Source of the DNA: Leekyejoonella antrihumi
Lineage (GTDB): Bacteria; Actinomycetota; Actinomycetes; Actinomycetales; Dermatophilaceae
Assembly: GCF_007845645.1 (NCBI RefSeq)
Contig: NZ_VCQV01000014.1
Span: forward strand, 45,891 to 109,890
Length of the DNA stretch: 64,000 nucleotides
Direction of reading: 5' to 3'
Part shown: in pieces, positions 34,925 to 42,715 of the stretch
Position numbering within the stretch: the stretch's first letter is position 1
Layout: every line of letters begins with the position of its first letter
Made by a program: the position numbers and the translations under genes
Notes under the pieces: generated by a model
What the model saw: the letters and a program-made list of their open reading frames with translations, nothing else
Told to the model about the DNA's origin: nothing
Databases searched by the model: none

Positions 34925-36228
34925 GTCCTTTACGAGTGGCACTGTCCTCATACCGCTCCAAGCCGCACTCCGGCGGCCAGGGCGTCTACATCCGAAACCT
35001 CTCCCGGGAGCTGGTCGCGCTCGGCCACCACGTCGAGGTGTTCAGTGGGCCGCCCTACCCCGAGCTGGATGACGGGGTGCTGCTGACCAAGCTGCCCAGC
35101 CTCGACCTCTACCGGCCCGAAGATCCGTTCCGGCGGCCCGGCATACGCGAGTTCCGTTCGGGCATCGACATGCTCGAGTTCGCCACGATGTGCAGCGCGG
35201 GGTTCCCCGAGCCACGCACCTTCAGCCTGCGACTGTCGCGGATGCTGCGCCACCGCATTGCCGACTTCGACATCCTGCACGACAATCAGACGCTCGGACC
35301 TGGCATCCTGGACCTCGAGCGCCGGGGTATGCCGTTGCTCACGACGATCCACCACCCGATCACCAGGGACCGACGGCTCGAGCTCGCCGCTGCGCAGGGC
35401 TGGCAGCGACTGACCAAGCGTCGCTGGTACGGATTCGTGCAGATGCAGCGGCGAGTCGCCGCTCGCAGCGCCCACCTGCTCACCGTGTCGGAGCGGTCGG
35501 CCGGTGACATCGCCGCCGACTTCGCCGTGCCACGCGAGCGGCTGCGCATCGTCCCGGTCGGGGTGGATGTCGATCGGTTCCGTCCGAGCGACGTCCCGCG
35601 GGTGCCCGGCCGGCTGGTCACGATCGCCAGTGCCGATGTGCCGCTCAAGGGCCTGTCGGTCCTGGTGAGTGCGCTCACACATCTCGACCCCGCCCTCTGG
35701 AGTGAGCTGGTGGTCGTGGGCACGCCGAGCGACACGACCAGCAAGGCGCTGGCCGAGGCCGGTCTGCTGGACCGCGTCCAGTTCCGCTCGGGCCTGACCG
35801 AGGACGACCTCGCAGCACTGCTGGCATCAGCACAAGTGCACCTGGTTCCTTCGCTGTACGAAGGGTTTTCGCTGCCGGCGGTCGAGGCGATGTCCTGCGG
35901 CACACCCGTGGTCGCCTCGGATGTGGGTGCGCTGCCGGAGCTGGTGAAGGGGGGCGCCGGTGAGCTCGTGCCGGCCGGTGATCCGATAGCGCTCGCGGCC
36001 GCAGCGCAGCGACTGCTGCGCACGCCCGGGCAGCGTGCCCGGATGGGAGCGGTGGGCCGGCAACGCGCAATGGACACGTACAGTTGGCGATCCGTGGCCA
36101 CCGCGACGGCCGAGATCTACACCGAGGTCATCGCAGCTACCCGTACGATGCCAGCGGGGCCCCCACGAAGTACCGAGCGGAGCCTGCGGAGTGAGGACTT
36201 CGTGGGGCGAGAGGAGCACACGTCATGA
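34921..36228 (+). CDS. Glycosyltransferase family 4
   Basis: A 435-residue GT-B enzyme. The N-terminal domain begins LRVALSSYRSKPHSGGQGVYIRNLSRELVALGH, the acceptor side. The C-terminal donor domain has VPVGVDVDRFRP and PSLYEGFSLPAVEAMSCGTPVVASDVGALPE, the E-x7-E motif of GT4. It starts with GTG inside the previous stop and ends with ATGA overlap into the methyltransferase gene. The last ~20 residues come from a family D repeat. Donor and acceptor are unknown. Confidence 0.9.
   Translation: MSPLRVALSSYRSKPHSGGQGVYIRNLSRELVALGHHVEVFSGPPYPELDDGVLLTKLPSLDLYRPEDPFRRPGIREFRSGIDMLEFATMCSAGFPEPRTFSLRLSRMLRHRIADFDILHDNQTLGPGILDLERRGMPLLTTIHHPITRDRRLELAAAQGWQRLTKRRWYGFVQMQRRVAARSAHLLTVSERSAGDIAADFAVPRERLRIVPVGVDVDRFRPSDVPRVPGRLVTIASADVPLKGLSVLVSALTHLDPALWSELVVVGTPSDTTSKALAEAGLLDRVQFRSGLTEDDLAALLASAQVHLVPSLYEGFSLPAVEAMSCGTPVVASDVGALPELVKGGAGELVPAGDPIALAAAAQRLLRTPGQRARMGAVGRQRAMDTYSWRSVATATAEIYTEVIAATRTMPAGPPRSTERSLRSEDFVGREEHTS
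36161..36207. repeat. Repeat family D element in the 3' end of the GT4 gene
   Basis: A perfect 11-bp inverted repeat, CCCCACGAAGT (36161-36171) / ACTTCGTGGGG (36197-36207), with a 25-nt loop rich in GAGCGGAG-like steps. It lies inside the GT4 reading frame, just before the stop. Confidence 0.8.
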
Positions 36229-36938
36229 TCACTGTCGATTTCGACACCTTCACGATCGAGCCCGGGATGACGGTGCTCGACGTGGGATGCGGGCAGGGCA
36301 GGCACTCGTTCGAGGCCTACCGCCGCGGAGCCCACGTCACGGCATTCGACATGAATGAGACAGACCTCGCCGACGTGAAGTCGATGTTCGTGGCCATGGA
36401 CGTCGAGGGCCAGGTGCCCGTGGATGCCACCGCCGATGTGCGACACGGCGACGCGCGGGACATGCCCTTCAAGACCGGCAGTTTCGACCGGGTGATTGCC
36501 TCAGAGATCCTCGAGCACATCCACGAGGACGAGACAGCGATGCAGGAGATCGCCCGTGTCGTCAAGCCCGGCGGCCTCGTCGCCGTCACGGTGCCGCGCT
36601 GGTGGCCCGAGCAGATCTGCTGGAAGCTGTCCGACGCCTACCACGAGGTGGAAGGCGGTCACGTGCGGATCTACCAGGGGTCGCAGCTGATCGAGCGACT
36701 CGAGCGCACCGGCCTCGAGGTCATCGGCCAGCACCATGCGCACGCGTTGCATGCCCCCTACTGGTGGCTGAAGTGCGCGGTCGGGCCGGACAACAACAAC
36801 TTTGCCACGCGGGCCTACCACCGCCTGCTGGTCTGGGACATGATGAAGGCACCGGCGGTCACCCGGCTGGCCGAGCGCAGCCTCAACCCGCTGATCGGCA
36901 AGAGCTTCGTCGTCTACCTGCGCAAGCCGGTCTCATGA
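36225..36938 (+). CDS. Class I SAM-dependent methyltransferase
   Basis: A 237-residue Rossmann methyltransferase: VLDVGCGQGRHSFEAYRRGAHVTAFDMN (motif I plus the acidic end of strand 2), RHGDARDMPF, FDRVIASEILEHIHED (motif IV region) and VKPGGLVAVTVPRW. This is the Methyltransf_11 layout used on small molecules and lipids. It overlaps its neighbours on both sides by ATGA. Confidence 0.88.
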   Translation: MITVDFDTFTIEPGMTVLDVGCGQGRHSFEAYRRGAHVTAFDMNETDLADVKSMFVAMDVEGQVPVDATADVRHGDARDMPFKTGSFDRVIASEILEHIHEDETAMQEIARVVKPGGLVAVTVPRWWPEQICWKLSDAYHEVEGGHVRIYQGSQLIERLERTGLEVIGQHHAHALHAPYWWLKCAVGPDNNNFATRAYHRLLVWDMMKAPAVTRLAERSLNPLIGKSFVVYLRKPVS

Positions 36939-38017
36939 GCCCACGCACCGCTGAACGTCTTGACCTGCCAGGCATCCTCAGTGCCGAACAGGCCCGCCGC
37001 ACAGGCGACTTCATCGCCTCCCAGCAGCAGGTCGATGGGTCGATCCCCTGGTATGCCGGTGCCCAGTTGGATCACTGGGATCACATCGAGGCGGCGATGG
37101 GCCTGACCGTTGTCGGTCGGTATGCCGAGGCGCAGCGGGCCTTCGACTGGTCGGCGGCGGCACAGCGTCCGGATGGGTCCTGGCCGATGGTCATGCGCGG
37201 CGGCAGCATCGAAAATGCGTGTGCCGACACCAACCAGAGCGCCTACCTCGCCGTCGGGCTGTGGCACTTCCATCAGGTCACCGGTCGCACGCAGGTGCTG
37301 GCCCGCCTGTGGCCGGCCGTGGAGCGGGCGCTGAACTTCGTGGTGCGCACCCAGCGCCCGGACGGTGCGTTGGCCTGGGCGGTCACGCCCGATGGTCGTC
37401 CTGACGCCTTCGCCCTGCTGACCGGGAGCGCCAGTGCTGCGCAGTCTCTGGAGTGCGGTCTGCAGATCGCCGCCGCGCTCGGCCACGACCGCCCGCGGTG
37501 GCGCTGGGCACGAACCCGGCTGGCGCAGGCGCTGGCCGACCCATCCGCATACGACAGGGTGTTCGCCGATCGGGCACGGTTCTCCATGGACTGGTACTAC
37601 CCGATGCTGACCGGAGTGCTGCGCGGTGAGGCGGCCCAGGTGCGGTTGCGGGAGTCATGGGACGCGTTCGTCTGGCCCGGCCACGGAGTGCGCTGCGTGA
37701 GCGATCAGCCGTGGGTCACGGCCGCGGAGTCTGCCGAGTTGGTGGCCGCCCTGGACGCCATGGGGGACTCGGACCGGGCGCTGGTGGTGCTGGCGGACCT
37801 GCAGTCGCTGCGCGACGAGGACTCGGGCGGATATTGGACCGGCCGCAACGTCGTCAACGACGTCGTCTGGCCGCGGGAGCAAACGGCCTGGTCCGCGGCG
37901 GCGGTGCTGCTCGCGGTCGATGCGCTCACCGGTTCAACTGGTGGATCGCCGCTCTTCGCAGACGCCGGATCGTGCGACGATGAGCTCCCCGAGGTGAGCG
38001 ACGGAGCGGCAAGCTGA
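36935..38017 (+). CDS. Prenyltransferase/squalene-cyclase-like alpha-toroid protein
   Basis: A 360-residue helical protein with repeated QxxDGS/P-W motifs: FIASQQQVDGSIPWY (~27-41), SAAAQRPDGSWPMV, RTQRPDGALAWAV and DEDSGGYWTGRNVV. These QW-type repeats mark the alpha-alpha toroid of terpene cyclases and protein prenyltransferase beta subunits. The acidic DxDD cyclase motif is not evident, so it may bind rather than cyclise an isoprenoid. ATG 36935 overlaps the preceding stop; the TGA overlaps the next ATG by one base. Confidence 0.72.
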   Translation: MSPRTAERLDLPGILSAEQARRTGDFIASQQQVDGSIPWYAGAQLDHWDHIEAAMGLTVVGRYAEAQRAFDWSAAAQRPDGSWPMVMRGGSIENACADTNQSAYLAVGLWHFHQVTGRTQVLARLWPAVERALNFVVRTQRPDGALAWAVTPDGRPDAFALLTGSASAAQSLECGLQIAAALGHDRPRWRWARTRLAQALADPSAYDRVFADRARFSMDWYYPMLTGVLRGEAAQVRLRESWDAFVWPGHGVRCVSDQPWVTAAESAELVAALDAMGDSDRALVVLADLQSLRDEDSGGYWTGRNVVNDVVWPREQTAWSAAAVLLAVDALTGSTGGSPLFADAGSCDDELPEVSDGAAS

Positions 38018-38655
38018 TGGCACTATCCGAGCACCTGGCCAAGGTCGTAGCCGAGACCCCTGGCTTCATGCCGGTGGACGAGGGCGAGGCACTGCACGAG
38101 GCGGCCCTGCGGGCGAATCCCGGCACCTGGCTGGAGATCGGCACCTACTGCGGCAAGTCGACGCTGCTGCTCGGTGACGCGGCGCGTCGCGTGGGTGCGC
38201 AGCTGGTCACCGTCGACCACCACCACGGGTCCGAGGAGAACCAACCGGGGTGGGAGTGGCACGACGAGTCGCTGGTGGACGACCGCACCGGCAAGCTCGA
38301 CACCCTGCCGCGGTTCCGCCCGGTCCTCGACGAGCTGGAGGACTGCTGCTCGGCGGTGGTCGCCCGCACGGAAGTCGTGGCGCAGTGGTGGAGCTCGCCG
38401 ATCGAGCTGCTCTTCCTTGACGGCAACCACACCGAACCGATTGCGCTGCACGACTACCGGTCATTCGCGCGGCATCTGACCCCCGGCGCGCTGCTGATCG
38501 TGCACGACGTCTTTCCCAACCCCGATGACGGGGGTCAGGCACCCTGGCATGTGGTCGAGTCCGCCATGCACAGCGGTGGGTTCGGGCAGGTTTCGGTGCA
38601 CGGTTCGCTGCGGGTGCTGCGCCGGCTCTCGTTCGACGCCTTCACCACCGCCTGA
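38017..38655 (+). CDS. Class I SAM-dependent methyltransferase (Methyltransf_24 type)
   Basis: A 212-residue protein: TWLEIGTYCGKSTLLLGDAARRVGAQLVTVDHHHGSEEN (SAM site), then IELLFLDGNHTEPIALHDYRSFARHLTPGALLIVHDVF, the D-G-H-Y arrangement of Methyltransf_24 enzymes, which methylate sugars or O-linked groups. It is the last gene of the five-gene overlapping operon. Confidence 0.86.
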   Translation: MALSEHLAKVVAETPGFMPVDEGEALHEAALRANPGTWLEIGTYCGKSTLLLGDAARRVGAQLVTVDHHHGSEENQPGWEWHDESLVDDRTGKLDTLPRFRPVLDELEDCCSAVVARTEVVAQWWSSPIELLFLDGNHTEPIALHDYRSFARHLTPGALLIVHDVFPNPDDGGQAPWHVVESAMHSGGFGQVSVHGSLRVLRRLSFDAFTTA

Positions 38656-38777
38656 CCTGCGCGGGCTCGCTGGAGTGTCACCGACCGCTCGCAGGCCACC
38701 CCTGGGCGGGGTCGTAGGCCCTACCTCATGACGCGGGAAGACACCGCAACCCGGTGGTCCGGACTGAACTGCCCGGC

Positions 38778-39161
38778 TCAGTTCTGCGAGGCGTCGCCCT
38801 GCTGCTCTTCCTCGGCGATCTTGGCGTGGATCTCGTCCATCGGCAGCTCCCGCACCTGCTTGATCAGGTCGGTCAGCATCGGCTCGGGCATCGCGCCCGC
38901 CTGAGCAAACACCATCACGCCCTCACGGAACGCCATGATCGTGGGAATCGAGCTGATATTGAGGGCCTGGCCAAGTTCGTGCTCGGCGTCGGTGTCCACC
39001 TTGGCGAACACGATGTCGTTGTGCTGCTGCGACGCCGACTCGAAGACGGGGGCGAACTGTTTGCACGGACCGCACCAGTCGGCCCAGAAGTCGACCAGCA
39101 CGATGTCGTTGTCCGTGACAGTGCTGGTGAAGGTGTCGGTGGTCAATGCCTGGGTGGCCAC
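38778..39161 (-). CDS. Thioredoxin
   Basis: A 127-residue thioredoxin with WCGPC (C30, C33) in VLVDFWADWCGPCKQF and the cis-Pro loop ISSIPTIMAF. A ~20-residue acidic/Gln-rich C-terminal extension (IHAKIAEEEQQGDASQN) exceeds the usual ~108 residues. GTG 39161 has a perfect AGGAG 5 nt upstream and begins MATQALTTDTF as in relatives; ATG 39185 is less likely. It maintains cytoplasmic dithiols. Confidence 0.92.
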   Translation of the reverse strand: MATQALTTDTFTSTVTDNDIVLVDFWADWCGPCKQFAPVFESASQQHNDIVFAKVDTDAEHELGQALNISSIPTIMAFREGVMVFAQAGAMPEPMLTDLIKQVRELPMDEIHAKIAEEEQQGDASQN

Positions 39162-39455
39162 ATCTGCTCCTAGCGTTGAGGTCATAGGCGACAACGTCTG
39201 GAGCCGGTAAAGATTCCCGGCGGTGCGCCGATTACTTTCGGGGCGCGTTCCACATAGCAAGATCACAGCCAAACCATTTGATGACGCCAGCCTCCCGTGT
39301 TCAACTACGGGCATGTCTTCGAAAGCCACGTATCTGCGAATGCGCGCCATCACGCGCCCTCGCACGTGGCATCGCTGCCTCGTCTGAGCGCACGCATCAC
39401 CTGCGCGCACCCCGGCAGCATCCTTTCGACTTCCTCTTCATCGGAGACGCACCTC

Positions 39456-39911
39456 ATGAGCACCACCCCATCGGTCGGCATCAGAAGCTTCACCCGAGAT
39501 CAGCTGATCCGGATGGCTCAGCTGTTTGCCGGAGACCCCGATCTCACCCGGCTGATCGACACCACGGCGACCGAGCGCACGCGCCATGAGCTGGCCTCGA
39601 CGCCGCACCTGGAGGTCTGGGTGATGACGTGGCCACCGGGCGTCAGCACGGGGTGGCACGACCACGGCGACGTCGCCGGTGCCTACGTGGTGCTGTCGGG
39701 CGCGTTCCGTGAGTCGGCGTGGTCGGGCGGCGCGGTGCACTCGCGTGAGCTGTCCGCGGGCGACGAGCGCTCCTTCGCGGCCGGGCACTTGCACGATCTG
39801 GCCAATGTGGGTGACGGCTTCGGCTTGACGATCCACGCCTACTCACCGGCGCTGACGCAGATGACGCCATATGAATGGGTGGATGGGAAGCCGGTGCCGA
39901 TCGCGCTCTGA
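39456..39911 (+). CDS. Cysteine dioxygenase-like cupin
   Basis: A 151-residue cupin. VWVMTWPPGVSTGWHDHGDVAGAYVVLSG carries two iron-ligand His, and HLHDLANVGDGFGLTIHAYSP supplies the third in motif 2. This matches bacterial type I cysteine dioxygenases (cysteine to cysteine sulfinate). The start at 39456 is supported by fold boundaries; GGAG is ~10 nt upstream. The ~290-nt gap between it and divergent trxA shows no gene or recognised riboswitch. Confidence 0.82.
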   Translation: MSTTPSVGIRSFTRDQLIRMAQLFAGDPDLTRLIDTTATERTRHELASTPHLEVWVMTWPPGVSTGWHDHGDVAGAYVVLSGAFRESAWSGGAVHSRELSAGDERSFAAGHLHDLANVGDGFGLTIHAYSPALTQMTPYEWVDGKPVPIAL

Positions 39912-39932
39912 CGACGCGAGCCACCGCATACG

Positions 39933-39971
39933 AAGCGGCGCCCACGTGACCCGGTCACGGGGGCGCCGCTT
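39933..39971 (+). terminator. Terminator hairpin after the cupin gene
   Basis: AAGCGGCGCCC / GGGCGCCGCTT is an 11-bp perfect outer stem with an inner GTGAC/GTCAC stem, followed by TGA. It can act in either direction. Confidence 0.7.
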
Positions 39972-40007
39972 TGATGTCGTCGGGACAGTCGGACGGGGCG
40001 GAGGCCG

Positions 40008-40163
40008 TCACGCGCGACGTCGGTCGGAACCCTCCCACTTTTCGTTGATCATGTTCAGCCGCAGCTCCTGCAGATACTGCTGCTCCTGCCACTGGTTGCG
40101 CAGGACTCCGGCGAATCGGACTGCGAGGTTCTTACGGGTCCTGGGGTGCTGTGTCGTCTTCAT
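40008..40163 (-). CDS. Small basic protein (51 aa), hypothetical
   Basis: A short ORF reading MKTTQHPRTRKNLAVRFAGV, then LRNQWQEQQYLQELRLNMIN and EKWEGSDRRRA. Third codon positions are ~80% G/C by my count, as in real genes here, and the middle part is an amphipathic helix rich in Gln. TGAGG lies just upstream of the ATG but very close. No family is recognised. It is divergent from the LysR gene. Confidence 0.5.
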   Translation of the reverse strand: MKTTQHPRTRKNLAVRFAGVLRNQWQEQQYLQELRLNMINEKWEGSDRRRA

Positions 40164-40205
40164 GACCTCAATGATCCATCAATCAACTAGTTAGCACAAG
40201 TCAAG

Positions 40206-40239
40206 ATTGCTGTATGTATATGTAGCAATGCTGTATGGT
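40206..40239. promoter_or_regulatory. LysR autoregulatory region
   Basis: ATTGCT (40206) and AGCAAT (40224) form an inverted pair across 12 bp, resembling a T-N11-A LysR box. GCTGTATG occurs at 40209 and 40230, 21 bp apart. TATGGT at 40234-40239 is 6 nt before the lysR ATG, a leaderless -10. Confidence 0.55.
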
Positions 40240-40245
40240 TATATC

Positions 40246-41172
40246 ATGCTCGACACCAACAGATTGCGGGTCTTCCGGGCCGTGGTTGCCAGCGGTTCGG
40301 TGGGTGCTGCGGCCACCCATCTGGGCTACACCCCGTCCGCCATCAGCCAGCAGATCGCCGCGCTGCAACGCGAGACGGGGCTGACTCTCTTCGAGAAGTC
40401 CGGGCGCGGGATCACCGCGACCGCGACCGGTCGGGTGCTGGCTGCCGAGAGCGACGAGCTGATGGGCAATCTCTCCCGCCTGTCCGCCCTGGTCGATGAT
40501 CTGCGGGACGGCCGGTCGATCGGTCTGTCGATCGGTTGCTTCGCCTCCGCCGGGCAGATCTGGATGCCGCCGGTGGCCAAGGCGCTGCGTGAGGAGTTCC
40601 CCGACGCGCTGGTCACCTTCAACCTGAACGAGCTGGGCGAACCGTCCCTGGGGCATCGTCCCGAGATCGACGTGCGGACCGAGGCGATCGACGGTCCGGT
40701 GATGACCCTGCCGGGGCACGAGCGACATGTGCTCCACGAGGAGTCCTACTACCTGGTCATGCCGCGCGATCATGCGCTGAGCGATCGAGAGGAGATCCCG
40801 TTGTCGTCCATTGCCCAGGAGCCCTGGGTCGACAACGACAGGTCGGACAGCACATGCAGCAAGATCGTCGCCAGGGCGTGCCGCGCGGCCGGCTTCTCGC
40901 CCCGGTATGTCGCACGATGCGAAGATCACTACACCGCCATTGCGATGGTTGGCGCCGGCGTCGGCGTCACCGTGCTGCCGCGGCTGCCGTTGGTGCGTGT
41001 CACCGAGGACGTGACCTTCGCCCGGCTGGTCGAGCCGGAACCTCGCCGGCGGATCGTGGCGATTGTGCGGGATGGGGTGCGGTCCTCGCCTGTCGCCGCA
41101 CGGGCCCTCGAGCTGCTTGATCACGCGGCCGCGCAGCAGCACGACACCGGCCGCGTGCGGGTGGGCGACTGA
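40246..41172 (+). CDS. LysR family transcriptional regulator
   Basis: A 308-residue regulator: HTH RLRVFRAVVASGSVGAAATHLGYTPSAISQQIAALQRETGLTLFEKSGRG, then a periplasmic-binding-like effector domain (~90-300) with LSIGCFASAGQIWMPPV, PRDHALSDREEIPLSSIAQEPWV and AIAMVGAGVGVTVLPRLP. ATG 40246 follows the TATGGT -10. Three upstream in-frame codons would translate the AT-rich operator. The target is probably itself or the small divergent gene. Confidence 0.9.
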   Translation: MLDTNRLRVFRAVVASGSVGAAATHLGYTPSAISQQIAALQRETGLTLFEKSGRGITATATGRVLAAESDELMGNLSRLSALVDDLRDGRSIGLSIGCFASAGQIWMPPVAKALREEFPDALVTFNLNELGEPSLGHRPEIDVRTEAIDGPVMTLPGHERHVLHEESYYLVMPRDHALSDREEIPLSSIAQEPWVDNDRSDSTCSKIVARACRAAGFSPRYVARCEDHYTAIAMVGAGVGVTVLPRLPLVRVTEDVTFARLVEPEPRRRIVAIVRDGVRSSPVAARALELLDHAAAQQHDTGRVRVGD

Positions 41173-41232
41173 TCCATCGACCGAGCCCGGACGGGCAGCG
41201 TGTCGGCCGTGATCCCTGGTTAGGCTTCGGGC

Positions 41233-42030
41233 ATGTCGAACCTGATCAGTTGCAAGGTGGCCGACGGCGTGGCGGATGTGCGTCTCAATCGCCCGGACAA
41301 GCTCAACGGTCTGACGATGGACATGCTTCGCGGCCTGGCGAGCACGGCGCGCGAGCTGCGCGGTGACCGGAGCCTACGCGCCGTCATCATCTCCGGCGAG
41401 GGTGAGTCATTTTGTGCCGGGCTGGACTTCGCGTCCGTATCGAGCAGTCCGTCGCAGATTCCCCTCGGCATGATCCCGATGCCGTGGCGAGGCACCAATG
41501 CGTTCCAGGAGGCGTGCTGGGCCTGGCGTCGCGTGCCGGCTCCGGTCATTGCCGCGGTGCACGGGCACTGCTTCGGCGGCGGCCTGCAGATTGCGATGGC
41601 CGCGGACTTCCGGATGACCACGTCCGACGCGAAGTGGTCCGTGCTGGAAGGCAAGTGGGGGCTGATTCCGGACATGACCGGCATCCGGTCGCTCGCGGAG
41701 CAGATCGGCATGGAAGCGGCCAAACGGCTCACCATGACTGCGGAGACCATCTCGGGCGAGCGCGCGCACGAGCTCGGCCTGGCGGGCACGCTGAGCAGCG
41801 ACCCCCGGGCCGACGCGCGCGAGCTCGCGGACCAGCTGGCGCTGCGCTCCCCGGACGCGGTCGCGGCCGCCAAACGTCTCTTCAACTCGCGGTGGAACTC
41901 CAGCCCGCGTCGCACCTTCGCGCGCGAGCGGCTGGAGCAGGTCTTCCTGCTGGCATCCCGCAATGCGAAGGTCGCGCGAACCGCCGGGCTGAAGAAGCAG
42001 GTGCCGGTCTTCGGACCTCGCGCCCACTAG
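41233..42030 (+). CDS. Enoyl-CoA hydratase/isomerase (crotonase) family protein
   Basis: A 265-residue crotonase. ESFCAGLDF and HGHCFGGGLQIAMAADFRM give the two oxyanion-hole peptides, and SVLEGKWGLIPDMTG matches crotonases in which the first catalytic Glu is kept in EGKWG. C-terminal LKKQVPVFG resembles other actinobacterial members. It likely acts on an acyl-CoA in beta-oxidation or degradation. TAGGCT sits 6 nt before the ATG (leaderless). Confidence 0.88.
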   Translation: MSNLISCKVADGVADVRLNRPDKLNGLTMDMLRGLASTARELRGDRSLRAVIISGEGESFCAGLDFASVSSSPSQIPLGMIPMPWRGTNAFQEACWAWRRVPAPVIAAVHGHCFGGGLQIAMAADFRMTTSDAKWSVLEGKWGLIPDMTGIRSLAEQIGMEAAKRLTMTAETISGERAHELGLAGTLSSDPRADARELADQLALRSPDAVAAAKRLFNSRWNSSPRRTFARERLEQVFLLASRNAKVARTAGLKKQVPVFGPRAH

Positions 42031-42106
42031 CCCCGGGGTGAGCTCCGCATCCTCGAGAAGCGAGACCTCGCCGCTGTCTCGCGCGGTCCACAGAAACGGT
42101 CGCACC

Positions 42107-42142
42107 AACCTATTGAAAGAAACCTTTCGATAGGTTTAGTAT
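42107..42142 (+). promoter_or_regulatory. arsR-type promoter with overlapping 30-bp palindrome
   Basis: AACCTATTGAAAG (42107-42119) and CTTTCGATAGGTT (42124-42136) pair at 12 of 13 positions. The promoter is TTGAAA (42113), an 18-nt spacer, and TAGTAT (42137), 6 nt before the ATG: a leaderless, repressible start. The palindrome fills the spacer. Confidence 0.75.
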
Positions 42143-42148
42143 CGCAAC

Positions 42149-42715
42149 ATGTCTTTCGATGGACGGCGACTACGCACCGCCGGTGAGCTCAAGGCCCTGG
42201 CGCACCCGCTGCGCATGGATATCATCGAGCAGCTCTCGATCAACGGCGCGATGACCGCCAGTGAGCTCGGCGACGCACTCGATGAGACCCCGGCGAACTG
42301 CTCGTGGCACCTGCGCAAGCTCGCGGAGCACAAGTTCGTCGAGGAGACGCACGATGGTCATGGGCGACGCAGGCCATGGCAGATGACGAGGATCGGCGTG
42401 AGCTTCCACGCACTCGATGCTGACGAGCCGGGTGCTGCGGTCTTCAACAGGACTGCCCGCGCGTTGCAGTCCCTCATGGTGGAGCGAGAGGTCGCACGGT
42501 TCGAGCACAATGCTCAGGCGGAGGACGACTGGGACCTGGGCGCATCGCAGTCCGCGACCTACCTCACGCGTGAGGAGGCAGCGTCGCTGGCGGGGCGGAT
42601 CCTGGAGTTGCTGATGGAGCATCGTGGCCGGCTGACCGGCGACGAGCCCGTGCCCGAGGGGGCCAGCCTGGTCTACATGCTCAGCCTGCTGAGCGCCGAC
42701 ACGGGAGCCGAATGA
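42149..42715 (+). CDS. ArsR/HTH_20 family regulator
   Basis: A 188-residue winged-helix protein: RTAGELKALAHPLRMDIIEQLSINGAMTASELGDALDETPANCSWHLRKLAEHKFV, the ArsR-like HTH_20 domain seen in regulators of MFS exporters. No metal-binding Cys pair. The C-terminal ~90 residues are helical and may sense a drug. The stop overlaps the MFS start (ATGATG). Its palindromic promoter suggests autorepression. Confidence 0.9.
   Translation: MSFDGRRLRTAGELKALAHPLRMDIIEQLSINGAMTASELGDALDETPANCSWHLRKLAEHKFVEETHDGHGRRRPWQMTRIGVSFHALDADEPGAAVFNRTARALQSLMVEREVARFEHNAQAEDDWDLGASQSATYLTREEAASLAGRILELLMEHRGRLTGDEPVPEGASLVYMLSLLSADTGAE

Noticed and set aside
39162..39455. Riboswitch in front of the cysteine-dioxygenase-like gene
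   Set aside because: The ~290-nt gap shows no SAM, cobalamin or other conserved core that I can recognise.
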